A stretch of DNA of 64,000 nt from Taeniopygia guttata (Eukaryota; Chordata; Aves; Passeriformes; Estrildidae): NCBI RefSeq assembly GCF_048771995.1, contig NC_133034.1, positions 3,162,001 through 3,226,000 of the forward strand, written 5' to 3'. Below the pieces are notes generated by a model that worked only from the letters and a program-made list of their open reading frames with translations, was not told where the DNA came from and did not search any database. This document shows positions 34,757 to 48,530 of this stretch, one piece after another (the first letter of the stretch is position 1; the number at the start of each line of letters is the position of its first letter). Made by a program: the position numbers and the translations under genes.

Positions 34757-37401
34757 GTGGTGCTGGGCAGGTGCAGGCAGGCCTTGAGCAGCCTGGCAGG
34801 GGCTGCTGGCAGAGGGCAGGAGGTGAACGAAAGCTGGTGATTGATGATGGGGTATCTGGCTTTTCCCTGCCTGTGCTTTAACAGAAGAAGGTGTGTTAGG
34901 AGCCCTGGCCTGGGATTAGGATGCTCTGGGTCAGTTTTCCCAGCTCTGTCACAGGCAGTTTGTGTGATGTTGGGAAGAGCCACTTTACACTGTCACATCT
35001 CACTTCTCAGTTTCCCAAAAGAGAGACAGCGATGCAAAAGGAAAAGACAAGTTCACGAAAAGCTGTAAGCTGTTCCACTCTGTGCAGGTACTGAGGACAC
35101 AACGATATCAGCCTGTGCTGACATTTTCAGAGGCCTTTGATATGATCATAAAGAACAACAATTAACAGTGTTTAAATTTGAAACAGCCTAGAATACTAGG
35201 GCAAGGGCTGGCAATTCAAGAACAGCCCATGTTTTTTTTTTTTACACACAGAATATATGACATGAGGGCTGTAAGAGATTTTAACCCTTCCTGATCTAAA
35301 GCAGGCTCAGCTCCATCACCTTGCAGCACTTGCAGGAAACTCAGAATCCCAAGCCCCAGTATGGTCCACGATGCACAATCTCCCCCTAATGCAGGCAGAC
35401 AGGGCCAGCAAGACTGAGCATTATTCCAAAGTGGGGGAGGAAAAGTAAAGAAACAGAATTTTTCTTAGGTATTTTAAATGGAAATGCTAAATTTCAATCT
35501 ATGTTTCAAGCTCACTTTAGCTATCTAGACAGGAAGGATCAATTTAGAAAGTGTTTCCCTTCAATTCACAGCAGCATAAACAACATCAGCATTTCACTTA
35601 CGTTGCCATCTTTCAAACCACTGCCGAGCGCAGCAGATGGAGATGCAACTGTGTTGTGCACATCAGACCATGCATGACTCTGAGTACATTAATTTATTGT
35701 CTGGAACTTGAGTCTTTCCAGTACTTTGTGTGCTTTTGCAATGACTGGCTGACAAAGGGGAAAAGGGAGACACGGCTGTTCTTTAACTACCCTGAAAAAT
35801 AATGAGGTTGCCATTTCACTACCAGAAATTTCTCCTGATGTGCAAGTTCAGTATAATGCCATGGGATGGCATGTGGCTTGTTCTGAACCTGTATGTGCAG
35901 GTTGATGAGAGGCCTGAAGAAAACACATCCAGGAAAAGATCCCTCCTACCAGCATGGGACTGTTTGCCTGGATCTGGAACAAATTGTAGTCATGATTTCT
36001 CAATCAGCTGCTCAGCATCACAAACCACTTGGAATTTCTGTGTGCCTCAGTTTGTAAATGTGACTTAGCCATCTTCCAGTCCTACTAAAGTCCCTGTTCC
36101 CAGGAATATGATGTGTGTACGGCCTTTCCAGACTGATTCTGGCCCTTTTTACATCTTCCTCATTAAATTTAGGCAATGATTTCAATTTCAGATTCGGATG
36201 GCTGAGACATAATCAGGAAAAGAGCCCTGGCTTCCTAAACTCCTCCATAACTTTTCTGAAAGATATTCCACCAACCCAACATTACTTTTTATCCCCAAAA
36301 CTTTCTTGAAAGATTATTCCCAAGGTTCACACCACAGCATCCTGCTGAGTTAAAGCAAAATTGTACACATAAAGACCAGAAGAATTCTCTTGAGTTCAAT
36401 CAATAGCTATATTTGTGACTGTTTTAAAACCAATTGTTTCAGCTGTCACTATTCCAAACCAGGTTTTGTGCTGATCGATACCTCTGACAGCTGTTCAGAT
36501 AACCTACCAGTGGAAATAATTACTGATAAAGCTATGCACCTATGCTCAGTCAGGCTAAGATGTGTTTTCCTTATGTAATTGCAATAGAAAACCTCACATT
36601 CAACCCATGCATGCAAAGCACAGGGATGGGTATATTTCAGTTTAGCAGAAAAATAATTTTTTTGTGCTTTCTTTGTCCTCACCACAAAAACAAAATCCAG
36701 AAATATTTCCATTATTTCATCTCTGTCAGTGTGCTAAATTGTAGGCACGGAAATAACTGCACTGACTTGAACGGCATATACTGTGCATCCTGAAATTCTT
36801 TTGTTGTTGGACAGGATAATAGTTTTCTAAAAACACAAAGCTCCCAAGAATACATTAATAATTTGTGGAGGAAGTGGGGGTAACTCTTGAAAATGCTGCG
36901 TTTGTCAATACATGGTGCAAAAGGGGCCAAAATCTGCACCAGTATAAATAAGCAGAACACTAATGAACCCACATGCCAGCCTGCTCCCTGGTTTTACAGT
37001 TAATGAAGACTCCCAAAAAGCCATTTTAAGTTAAGGAAATTCCTGTGCCATTAACAAAGCAGTCTCCTCCCTTCATCAGAATTATTACCAAATGCTTCAG
37101 AAGTGACCCAGTCTTGTGTTTTGCAGAGGTATCAATATACTCCTGCATGCACAGAATCACCCACAGATGTTGCAGCACACTGCACCATATTTTAGTGGCA
37201 CAGGGGAAAGGAAGAAGTTCAGAGCTGTGGTAGATTGTCTCTGTTACAGACACTGTGGGCAGGAAGGAGAGAGGAGAGATCTTGGTTGTGGTCATATTCC
37301 TGATGCCTTGGGATTTTAGATTTCGTATTTTTCAAGTGTATAATTCTAAAACTGTCTAAAAGTGTTAACTGTCTTCACATTTTGGTCAGACAAAAAAAAC
37401 C
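34757..37401. other. Intergenic sequence with no recognised gene or element
   Basis: Includes a T run near 35230-35241. No exon with splice signals, RNA gene or repeat family seen. Confidence 0.5.
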
Positions 37402-37712
37402 CTCTAGGCCTGAAGCTTAAGGACACCCTACAGCTCAGGCATCAAAAGTAAAAACAAAAGTGAGTTGGGGGAGCAAACTGGGGGTAAAGGACTTCATTAG
37501 CTGAAGCTGTAATTGGAGGATTAACCCCTGATATGTAAATGGACCGAACATATAATTGTCTGAAAAACTGGTGCCCATTGTCCACCTTGGGTGCAGCCTC
37601 TGGGAGGCTTCTGACTGCCCAGGATGAACCTGTTTGAAGACCTTTAATAAATACCACTTTATTTTCTTAATCTTCTCTGGCCTCTGTTCCAGGAAGCCAC
37701 TCCAAGGCATCA
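37402..37712 (+). mobile_element. LTR fragment (family A), sense, 5' truncated
   Basis: Aligns by eye to the 3' part of the LTR at 46855-47299: CTAGGCCTGAAGC, AACAAAAGTGAGTTGGGG, GGATTAACCCCTGATATG, GGGTGCAGCC, an AATAAA at 37646-37651, and the end CCAAGGCATCA. The start is where similarity begins, not a true terminus. Confidence 0.65.
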
Positions 37713-38588
37713 TCCCAGTAAACCTGAGTAAATGAGACATGGTGAAGCAATTCCAGGGAAGGGAAGTGTCCTGTCCCAGCACTGAAGCAACTGTGAGGTT
37801 CCAAATATTGCTTGTATAAGCACTGGCAAGAGCATTTTAGTTGAGAACTCACTGCAGATGAAAGCCTACTTTGTTTACTAAAACCAACCATATTAATATT
37901 CAGACCAGAGCAGATTAATTTTTCTGTGGATTGTTCTCAAAGGACAGCTCTCATGAGGACCTTGTCTGCAACTTCACTCTTCTGCTGAGAGTTTACCAAG
38001 AATACAGCAATTTCTTTCCTTTCCTTCCCCACACTCCAGAACTGGAAACACCACTTTTCAGTAAAAGAGTAGACAAAGATGAGATTTTAATGCACTTATG
38101 TGAAAAAGCAGAGCACTGCAAGCTGCCAGGGACTACAGCCAGCACATCAGAAGAGGGAGCAATTTTAATCTTGCAGAGTCAGTAGTAATAAGATTGCTAT
38201 TTATATAAAATAGCTCATTTCCCACCCTGAATAAAAGAGAGGCAGGAGCAGCCCCAAAGTTTGGTGGAGCAGATGTCTGAATCAGGTATGACACAGGTGA
38301 TCATGTTCAGGAAAACCAGATACTGTCCACAAGCTCTACAACTGGAGCTCAAGTGCTGGCTCAAGCCCCTGACACATGCACTTTGCAGTCATGGTTTTAC
38401 AAAATGTATTAATTAGTTTGAAATATTTCTGCATCCCACTCTCTGCAGAGGTTCTCTTTATAGTGGAATTTTCTACCTATCCTATATGAAAATTTAGGTA
38501 GTTGGGTTAATACTGCAGCAATTGCTGTATCTGAAATAAAACCTGTAATTCATGTAGAAAATAATAATAATAAATAATAACTAACTAT

Positions 38589-38620
<32 letters not shown>

Positions 38621-39094
38621 ATGTATTAAACCAGCTGTCTACATCCAAAATCTGGTCCTATTTCTGTGATATCTGAGTCTTACACTGACATATCATGAAC
38701 AGCACACCAAATGCTTTAGTTTGCACAGAAGTGATTGCATTGGTATGCTACCAAGGGCTGCAAAACTGCAATTACATCAGCCTTTAAATCGAGAACAACA
38801 CTTTACATTAAGTGGTACCAATTACAGAGTAAGCACCTGATGCTAAGAAAAGTGACTGTTACATTTATGTGCTTCTATAACTAACAGATTGAGGAGCTCT
38901 TGCCCTTTGCTTATCTGTTGAGCTCTTATCATTTCAGGAAATGAGAATCTACCTCCATGGGTGATCTCATAAGCCAGGAAATGCAGATTTTAAAGTTAGA
39001 TTGCTGATAGGTCTCTTGGAATGGGAGCAGAGCGGAGTTCTGTTGTTGTGCTAAAGACAGTGCTCAAACTCCTGTGCCTGCACTGAACCCCTTG
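37713..39094. other. Intergenic; includes a compound microsatellite
   Basis: Single-copy-looking sequence apart from the AAT/ACT microsatellite at 38558-38621. No gene recognised. Confidence 0.5.
38558..38621. repeat. Compound trinucleotide microsatellite (AAT)n then (ACT)n
   Basis: About seven AAT-like units to 38580, then about ten ACT/CTA units to 38621. Both are simple repeats. Confidence 0.9.
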
Positions 39095-39330
39095 TCAGGG
39101 AATCACTGAAGGGCTGAGGTTGGAAGGCACCTCTGGAGATCATCTGGTCCAATGCCCTGCTCAAAGCCGGGTCAATTAAAGCAGGTTCCTCAGGACTGTG
39201 GCTACTCAGTTTTAAATATTTGAAGCTGGAGACTCTACAACCTCTCTAGGCAATCTTACTTCCAGATTTAATCATCCTCACAGTAAGAGAGCTCTGTCTG
39301 TGTTTAAAGAGCTACTAAAATCATCAACAC
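39095..39330 (-). mobile_element. Old CR1-type LINE 3' end, antisense
   Basis: The + strand has the reverse-complement CR1 tail: GAATCACTGAAGGGCTGAGG, TTGGAAGGCACCTCTGGAGA, TCATCTGGTCCAATGCCC. More diverged downstream sequence follows. It is older than the 55.25 kb copy. Confidence 0.75.
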
Positions 39331-40415
39331 AAGCACCTGTGCTGTGCCACCACTCCGGAGAAGCTACCTGAGCTACTTGGCTATGTCAGTGACAGTGGCA
39401 CTGGTAAGTGGGGGTGGCCTTCACCTGTGCAGCAGAATTACAGCCCCAGCACAGACCGAGATTGTAACCCTGGGCTTGTTTTACTTTGTGCAGTGAATGA
39501 AAACAAATGCCTTCCAGAGACAAGTGATGCATTCTGGCCGTATTTTAGACCAGTGGTAGTTCATCAGAGCTATAAAGGCCTCCAGACTATACAGAGTTCT
39601 CAGATTTTAAGTACTGGTGGTCCACTCTCAAACCACCAGAGCCGCAACACCTCCCTCTTTCCAAAAGATACTGCAGGGGCTGGATTGAAGCAGAAGGGAT
39701 TAAAGCAGTACAGAAGCAAGTAATGTTGTAAAAGCTCTTCAAGTATAGCTAGGGGGTAGGGACCTTACAATGCCACTCTGATTAACCTATACCAGCTCAG
39801 GGCCACTTTCCCAGGCCCTGCTCCATCACAGGAGTATGACAAGCAACAGCACCCACTCCCTCCCCTCAGCTCTGCTATGAGACAAATCTTGTTTGTTCTG
39901 CAGTTCTTTATGACCACTGGGTATATGACTTTGATACTGACGTCTTAAATCCTTTTTTTCTGAAGATTATTTGAGGCAGAAAGATGGTTCCAAGAAAGAG
40001 GAGACAGAAGCTTATGTGCTGTGTTGGTTGCATGCCAAGAGTTGGGATATTCCTCTGCAGAGGCCAGCCAGTGTTTGTGTTGTTGTCAGCAAGCTTTCTG
40101 CAAATTGCTGTGCAACTACTTGAATTCACAAGGCACATGAAGCTCCAGGACCAGCTCAGTGGTCAGGTCTGTGGCCATGGTTATGTCAGTTCTTTGGAGA
40201 TGATGGGGCAGGCTTTCAAAAGAGAGTAGGAGTCTTGCTCTGCGAGTTCCTGCCTGCCTCCATGTGGTAGGTTACAATGTAAGCTGTAACCAAAAGTCTG
40301 GGTTCTGTCACCATCTCCCTAAGCTGTTAAAACCAGGTGGGGCAGTGTTATTTATCTCCTCCATGACTCATCCCTGATGCCTCCTTCTAGTGGGGATATC
40401 TTCTGCTAACAGGCC
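39331..40415. other. Intergenic sequence with no recognised gene or element
   Basis: Open frames on both strands lack family resemblance. Confidence 0.5.
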
Positions 40416-40800
40416 ATCAAGTCTCATTGCATGACTGATAAAATTCCATCATCCCACTGGGAGACACTCCAACCAGGGGAAGGAACCAAGCATTCCTACC
40501 TGGATATAAGCTGAGGTTGGGAACACCACAGCCAGCCCTCACCTACTGCATTCCCAGGGAACAAGAGGTCCTGAGCCTTCAGAGGAAGACCAGACCCTTC
40601 TACAGGATCACCACTTCAAAAGAACTACATCTATCAAAAACATCTATCTCTCCAACAGGACTGCAGCCACCATTTAATGGGACTGCTGCCACCACCCTGA
40701 CCAACAGGGTGCCAGGTTGTATCCTGACTCTGTCAGTTTAAGCCAGTGTTTTCTGTCTTTATTTTAATTTTCCTATCAAATTGCACTAACTTGGAATCTC
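40416..40800 (+). mobile_element. Probable ERV LTR, sense
   Basis: Blocks such as CTACAGGATCACCACTTC, CCACCATTTAATGGGACTGC, ACCAACAGGGTGCCAGGTTG and TATCCTGACTCTGTCAG resemble a passerine LTR consensus from memory. The 3' part is T-rich. Termini and target duplication could not be set, so the ends are approximate. Confidence 0.4.
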
Positions 40801-43800
40801 CCACTGGTTTATTTTCAAAGTAGCATACTCAGCTACAGCAGGGGCTGAGAGGATCAAAAAACCACCAGGAAAGTTCTGAACATCAGTGTGACACCCACAG
40901 ATCACCCCCAGCGGCGGAGCATCCTACAGGAGCCATCTCCCCCTGTTCTGGGAGGGCTGTGCTGGATGCAGGAGGCATGATGCTGGCAGGAGATGAGGTG
41001 CACAAGCTGCAGGTGTGCAAAAGCTGCAGGTGTGCCACTGACACAGGAGGGGCCTCTGGAGCGGCAGAGGCAGGCGAGGCACATACAGGCAGTTTGTGCT
41101 GTCCTGGGGGGGCTCCTGAGGGAGGGACACAGTTCCCATTGTTGCTTTGACTTCGCTGGGCACAGCTTTTCCTCACAAACAGAAGAGTTGTGTCAGGTTG
41201 TATGTAGATTTGTATTGGGATTTCAGTTTCCTGGACTATGACATGCATCAAAGCCACAACCTGGGGCCTTCACTCAGAGCTCTGAACCACACGTAGTTTA
41301 AGATGAGACATAAGGAGACGGGAAATATCCCTGATGGCCAGTAAAACCGAAATCAAAACAGAATAATAATGAGTGCAGAGCACAGAAGAGCAAGAACAAA
41401 AGGAGACTAGAAAACAGAAATCATCAGTGCTCTCAGAAACAAAAGCACCAGGGACAAAGGCAACCACCCTGGTGCTGGTCTGTTTGGACAGTGGTCAAGG
41501 AAGTGAGTCAGTCTCATAACTCTGTATTTCACGTGGCTGTGAAAAACTTTCTTGGATCCTTGGTGATCTCACTCAGCTTCTTCATGCAGAAAACAGTCTT
41601 GACCATCTCCCTCTGCCAGGTTTTTGGTTCTTTTTTCTTTGGCTTTCCACACACGTAACTCATTAAAAATAAGAAAATAGGAGGTTTGACTGTGGTGGGT
41701 GAAGGGAACAGCTGGAGTGCATGTGAAATAGCAGGTGTCTTCTGATCCAGAATGCTGCACCACAGGAGAGCAACATAATGGAAGCTACTAATACAGTACT
41801 TTAATGATGAGAACCCCCATGCAACATCTGACTGTGTGGGTATCCGTACTTTATATGCTTTGGCAAGTCTTTTTTATAATCCCACCTACAGCTGACACCG
41901 TGCTGATACTTCAGTTATGGACTGGAAAAACACAAACCTCATTTGAAATGAAAGGAAGAAAAGAATTACCTTACCTAACAAAGTCATTCTACACTAAAGG
42001 GGAAATCTGCTTTACTACTGGGTCCCAAATGACAGAAAAATAACTAGATCAGATAGCATTCTGGTAGGTGCTTAATGGTAGAGTTCCTGCTGTCCTACAG
42101 TCCCCTGATGCTCAAACTGCTGAGGATCTCAAAGAAGTCAGAATGCTCTGTCCCTAGAAGCCATATCAATAATGCCAGTTTCAGAAAAAGAATGCAATCA
42201 AGAGATTCTCAGAAGACCAAATTTTTTATCCTGTCAAGCAGAGAAACATGACTGTATCACAGGATAACTAATATAAGTGATATAACTAGTGTAACTTATA
42301 TACTTCTAAATTTAATCTACAAGTCTAGAGGTCCATTTGCACTTACTAATTCAACAGTCCATTATAAACAAGCTCAGTGTGTTGAGGGTAACAGCAATGA
42401 GGCAGCAGTTTCCAAGGCTGGGGCAGGCAGACCAAAACCAACTTCAATGCCAGCTCAAACAGTAAAGCCAGAGCAGTGGGAACTGCCCTTTCCTGCAATG
42501 TTAGCCCATTCCTCATCCTAACAGGATATCAGGAGCAGCAGTGCTCACCCTCTAGTAAGTCCATCCAATGTGATGTGTGTTACAACACTGAAATTAAAAT
42601 ACAGCTTACAATAGAAGGCATGTTCCTTGTGCAAGAAACCCACTTATTTATTCCTTAGGCTGGCTGGTGGCTTGGGTGTTGTTAGCCTGAATATTTCCAT
42701 GCTGTTGCTCAGGAGTGCAGATCCTGCATGGGTTAGCTGTAAACAAGTTCTACCAAGGCTACTGTAGGAAATGCAAAACAGCTTTGCACCAAAATCCAGT
42801 GTGGGGAAGACTGGATCCCCCTCAGTCTGTGCAGTGGGAAAGCCCTGACTGAGTGCTTGACTAAGCCATTGCCTTTCATGAGCAGCAGACAGTGCCATAT
42901 GTTTTCCTGAAATACTGGCCCAGAAAGCCGTGCTTCCTGGAGCCTCACTCAAAACACAGATTGGTCCATGCTGACATCCCTGCTCGGACCCACTGGCTGC
43001 CTCTGTAGGAGTGATGATAGAGCAAAGCTATTTGGCTTATTTCCCTTGGAAGGGATTTTCTTGAACCTATTACCAGCAGGAATTTCAGTAATGACCCCTG
43101 TAAAGTGTATACACATGCATATGACTCATTTTAGCATGAGCTATAGGATGAACCAGATTATCTTATTTTTATGGTTTAGTTGAGAAGCAAGATGAAGATT
43201 TACATCCTCCATTATGTTTGCCACATGCAGTTTAAATCATCAGGCAGGAATGCATGCAGACAAACAATCAGTGAAAATTCATGCATGTCCAAAAAGCAGC
43301 CCTGTATATTTAGCCCATGTTCTGACACTGCTTCTCTATGAAATAAGTGAAGATCATTCACAGGATCAGTTCTGCAAAACTGCACAGCAAACATTCTCTG
43401 CTTGCAGCAGCTCTCACTGTGAGGCCAAGGCCAACCTCACATTCCCTGAGAGGAGGGGAAGTTTGAATGGGTCCAGCCTAGGTTTGGCAAGCTGCAGACC
43501 TGTGCTGCTGAGCAGCTTTCCCACAGTTCACACTGTGCTATTCACAATCCCACAGTCAGGGAAGGCAACTTAATAAAATAAAACTTTCTTTGTGATCACA
43601 GTTTTACTTTTAAAGGTTTTCAGGAAAGCTCTCAATGTCCATTACTTACGTGGTTTAGAGGCTGTACTGCTGTTGCACAGCTGTCAGTGACAGAATATAC
43701 TCCAAAACTGCTTTTAGTAATTCCAGTGTCAGTAGCAGTCCAAGGAAGAGTCAGTTCCTGTTCCTGGCCATAATTTGCAATACATTGGCTTTTATCAGTG

Positions 43801-46800
43801 AGTCCTTTGGTGGTCTCACAGCCCCACACCTGTGCCATCACCTCCACAGTAGAGTCTGAACTGCCTCCATACCATCTGGTAGAAATTTGCTTTCTTCTTG
43901 CTGCCAGAAATTGTGGAGAGAGGAGAAGTCATGTCACAAAGGAAATTTTTCGTATATTTGTATATAGAGTAAATCAATACAAGCAATTTCTTCCTTGATA
44001 ATTCAATTCCTGAAAACTCTTTATTAATCATGTTTCCAGAACCTATGATGTTGCAATAAAGGTTTTTGCTATGAATACTTTCCAAGTGAAAGGGTAAAAA
44101 AAAGACAATTGTAAAATAAAACAAGTAATACTGCAAAACACCTTATCCAGGTATGAGTGTTAGGCTTGAGCACATTCAGACATTGATTCCTTCCCCTGTT
44201 TCCTTCTTTGAGCTGTGAGGTAAGGACTTAGGAAAGGCTTTACAACCAGGGAAGAAGTATCTTTTAGGGGAAAGAAAGAGGAAAAAATCCTGGAAGAAGT
44301 TTTTTTAACAAAGAAGACCTCAAAACCCCAAAAGAACTGCAAAGAGGAGTCAATTTGTCCAAAAGAACTGTAGTTAAACCAGTATCTTGGAAATGATCCT
44401 TAGTTAACATCTGTCTTTTCTCCTTTGGTTTTGCCTGCATTTTAGAAAAGATTAAAAGAAAACTACTATGTTAACACAAGGAGACTGTTATTCTGATATT
44501 TCCAGCACAAATGGAGTAAAAAAGGCCCATGAAATACACCTGATATCACAGAGCAGCACTGAGCTAAGGACTACAGCCCATGGGCCTGTGTGCTCTGCTG
44601 GCATTTCTGGTTAAGACCGATCCAGCAGAGCAGCCTGTTTAGCCATGGGAAAACATTTCTTTCTTTGTATTTCTGAGGCCCTAGCAATTAAAGCCTGAAC
44701 ACAATGCAATTCCTACCTTGTGCTGCAGCACCTTTAGAGGGACTGGTGAGCAGTCACCCCATCTGCCCCTGCAGGCTTTGGGACAGACAAGCTCTGCCCA
44801 TTCCACAGGCAGCAGCAATAAATTCCATTTCAGTTCCATGCTGCAATGTTCTGGGAGGTGTGCACAGAATACTGATTTTTTTAATGTAACCCCAGCGTTA
44901 CATCCAAATAAATCACTATTTAATAAATATTGATTTATATTTAATAAATAAATCAGTCTCCAGACTTGAGGCTCTTCCCAACACCAGCTTGCTTTACACA
45001 CCTGCCTGCACCACAGAATGTGTTTTTACTTGGTTTGAGTACAAAAGGAGCTGGCCAGTAGGAAGATGTAGCTACTCTGAGACCCAATAAACATGTATCT
45101 ACAGCAATACTTTCTCTTAAGTTTAAGGAAGGATAAATAAGTGTTAAGAACAAGATTAGGAAAACACTACCTTAATCAATACATTGTGTTCAGTAAAGTT
45201 CATAGCTCATTAGCAATCCAATACCTACCACTAAGCCATTTCCCAGTTTCAAAGTCTCAGCTGAGTTTTCCCAACTTTCACTTAATAAATAAAATCTTAT
45301 TTTATGTGGAACAATCCCATGATTTGCAACTTTCCTTCTCCATCATCTTTATTGAGAGATTTCCAATCAGTCACTGGCCCTATTCCAGACACCCTTTCCT
45401 GTGTCAGATCAGCTATATCATACTCCAGGGCAAATATTTCTCTCTGAGCATTTCAAAGTTCAGCTGAACGGTGTAACCACACTGAAAGCACAGTCTAGCT
45501 CACCAAATGCTTTCTCCCTATCTGAGCTTTCTTTCTCTTCCTATAATTCTGCAGAGACTAATTATTTGCTCAGGTTTACAGGGTGTGAATGGGTTGAAGT
45601 TCAGGTGTGGTCAGTGCTACTTTACTACTGCTTCAAATGGCTGTCTCAAAAGACATTTTTCCATGCCCAATCTGGCATTGCAGTTATTTGGCATACAAAG
45701 GAGTTCTGGAGAGGCAGTTCTGACAATTGGCTAATATCTACCAACAGAAAATAATAATAAAATCCCCTTTTAACTGTGGCTCCTTGATGTGAAAGCCAGA
45801 TTTCTAAACAGTAATTTGCAACATTCATTTACGTTCCTTTTAAATAGAAAGCAACACAGCCATTGACTGTTACTTGATGCCACACAAAGCCAAAAGTTCA
45901 TCCTACTACAGAGCAGTGGCTTGCCAGGGAGCGCTGACCACCCAGGGCACTTCCTTCACCTTCACTCAGAGCAAATATTCTGCAAGTTTTCACAACAGAA
46001 AAGCATTTCTCACATGAAAGAGGCTCTAATCTCTGTGTTAAAACACCTGAAAACCCAACCAGAGAAAGAAAAAGTATTTTAAGAACCCATCCAGCAACCA
46101 ATGAATACAGGTTGAAAGTACTTCTTAAAACATGTTGTTTTGCTCACTGAGGAATTTCTAATTGAATTGTACAAAAAGTCTCAAGAAACATAAGAGAAAG
46201 AGCACAAACAAAACAGTAGACTTCAGGAGTCATAGATGAAGGGGGTTTTAGCCTGGAGAAGCTACTTTTATCAGAACAACTGGCAGAACAGGAACACACA
46301 CAACCTTTCCTACTTTGAGTTGTGTGTGAGGCAGCTTGGCCCTGCTGCTTCCTCAGTCCTTGGGTGGAATTTCTGGGTGTTCATATGCAAACCCCACCAG
46401 TGCAGCATTAAATGTGAGTGGGGAGGCACCTAAAAGCAATACAAGAGCAGGGCCCCAGGGCTTTCAGCCCTGCTGGTTTGTTCCAGTCTGAGTGCTCACT
46501 CCAGGCTGATGTCCACAGAAGCCCATCTTCCTCTAGGAATAATCTCTACGTCAAAGATCTAAGTGCAATTACCAAAATCAGCACCTTCCACAGCTTCCTT
46601 CTGGAACAAAACTGCACTGGGAGATAATATGTAACACAATGTCAAGAATTCCTCTGAACAGAAACATTCCATCTGACAATGGAGGAGGCATAAAGTAACC
46701 AATATTATAATAAATACAGTCTTCGGCATGACTTCCTGTGTGCTGCAAGGATTTTCCAACGCCCTGTCCAGAGAGTGGGATCAAACATGCAGCAACCAAA

Positions 46801-46854
46801 GCAAGCTGACAGCCCCTAGCCTTTCCAGGCTGGAAATGTAGCCCTCCTAGCAAC
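40801..46854. other. Intergenic sequence with no recognised gene or element
   Basis: About 6 kb, locally AT-rich (for example 44.88-44.96 kb). I found no exon, RNA gene or dispersed repeat I can support. Confidence 0.45.
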
Positions 46855-47299
46855 TGCTGCCTTAGGATTTTAGCTCTTATTTTTCATGTATTTGTGATCC
46901 TGCAGTTCTTTAGTGTATGACTCTGAACTCCACACACAGTGTGAGCTGCTGCTTTCCCATTTTGGGCAGACACAGCAATTCCTCTCCAGGCCTGGCAATC
47001 AAGGACACCTCATTGCCTCAGACCAGAGAGATGGAAACAAAAATGAGTTGGGGAGGAACAGTCTGGGGGTAAAATACTTCATTACCTGAAGCTGGAATTG
47101 GAAGATTAACCCCCAATATGCAAATGGACCAGATTTATAAAATTGTGAAAACCTGTGAGCCGTGGTCCATTTTTGGGTGCAGCCCCTGGGGGGCTTTGTC
47201 TGCCCTAAATGTACCTGAAGGCCCTTCAGTAAATAGAAATGCTTTTTGTTCCTTTAATTTTGTCTGGCCTCTGCTTTTAGGTAGCCCAACAAGGCATCA
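46855..47299 (+). mobile_element. Solo LTR (family A), sense, near full length
   Basis: Begins TGCTGCCTTAGGATTTTAG and ends CAACAAGGCATCA, 445 bp, with a variant poly(A) signal AGTAAA before TTTGTCTGGCCTCTGC. It matches the antisense copy at 12133-12550 over its whole length, which defines the element ends. No internal retroviral sequence beside it. Confidence 0.75.
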
Positions 47300-48012
47300 T
47301 ACTGACACCCAGGTGAAGGCAGAAAACCAAAGTCTAATTAATCCCCTGCTCCCATCTGCTGGAGCCTCCTGCTCAATTCATTATCCCCCTTTGCCCCAGG
47401 GGTGTGCCTGCAGTACATAGGGCCCAGATCTGGATCTGTCCCCAGTGCTGAGGCACCTGTGACCCAATTCAATTCCAGGTGCCAGAATTCAGATTCCTGC
47501 TGTTCTCACCTGCTTGCTATATCCTGAGCAAGACCCCCTCCCTGCTCTGCTCCCTCCCTGAGGGTGACAAAGGGGCTCGGGGCTGCTTGGGGGGACAGCT
47601 GAATGTTGCAGTGTCCAGCTGCTGGACACTGTGTCCTGCCTGCCCTGCCTGCAGGGGTTATGAGCAAGGGACATGCTCAAACCAGGTGGAGCACTCAGCC
47701 TGCTGAGCTGGGCCAGCCCTGAGGACAGAAACAGCTCCTTGCAGTGTCAGCCAGAGGCTGGGGGGTGGCAGGAGGTGCAGCTGAGGCTAGGGGACAGTGT
47801 GCCATGAGCTCCATGGCCAAGGAGTACCATCTCCAGAAGGGAAAGCTGGGACAGGTGTGCTGTAGCCATCATAAGTACAAGCACAGCAACCCTGTGCTGC
47901 CCAAAACATTGGCTCCTGCTGGGCACTGAAAGTGGCATCTCTAATTTGGCCTTAGGTGGGGACTGCCTGTTTGCTGTCCTGCTCCATGGCACTGAGGCAG
48001 TGTCCCAGGGGC
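47300..48012. other. GC-rich intergenic segment
   Basis: No recognised gene. Its right end, 47970-48011, is repeated at 48489-48530 on the far side of an AT-rich insert. Confidence 0.45.
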
Positions 48013-48049
48013 CTGTTTGCTTGTTGGTTTTCCCTGCTTTTATAGAGAC

Positions 48050-48488
48050 AGGATAACTAAAAGGCGTTTTAAAAGATTTTATTCCATTATCAGTCTCGAT
48101 GAAAGTGAGACATAAGAGATGTAAAACTCAAAACCATTTTATCAGAAGCCAACCTATCTCCTGGTTACAATACCTTATAAATGTTTTTTAGCCTATTAGC
48201 TTTTGCCACACAATGCTACTATTACTTCTAACACTAATCACTTATGTTTTTACTCCACATAATTTTACTACATCTTTCACAATTTTAATTTTCCAAAATA
48301 TTTAGTCTTCTTCTAAAGCCATATTTTAAAACTTGTTAAAACTTATTTCTAGTTCAATTTCTCTCTCAACAATATCATCTCTATTTCCTAAATCAACACA
48401 CCTTATCTCAGTATTTACACACAAATATACAAAACTATGTAAACTTTCTATTCAATTTGAAGAATTCTTTACAAATCCATTTCTCACA
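48050..48488 (-). mobile_element. Candidate AT-rich LTR-like element, antisense
   Basis: About 440 bp, T-rich on + and very different in composition from its GC-rich flanks. Near its left end it has TTTTATTCCATTATCAGTC, like CAATTTATTGCTCAGG and ATCAGTCTCAG of the segment at 54440. Short repeats of 42 bp lie on both sides. LTR identity is a suspicion. Confidence 0.35.
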
Positions 48489-48530
48489 TTTGCTGTCCTG
48501 CACCGTGACACCAAGGCAGTGTCCAAGGGG

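Noticed and set aside
34138..34983. Antisense frames with repeated LLLFGGCSC, resembling a Cys-rich repeat protein
   Set aside because: They arise from the minisatellite; the repeat unit keeps the frame open by chance and no start region or splice context supports a gene.
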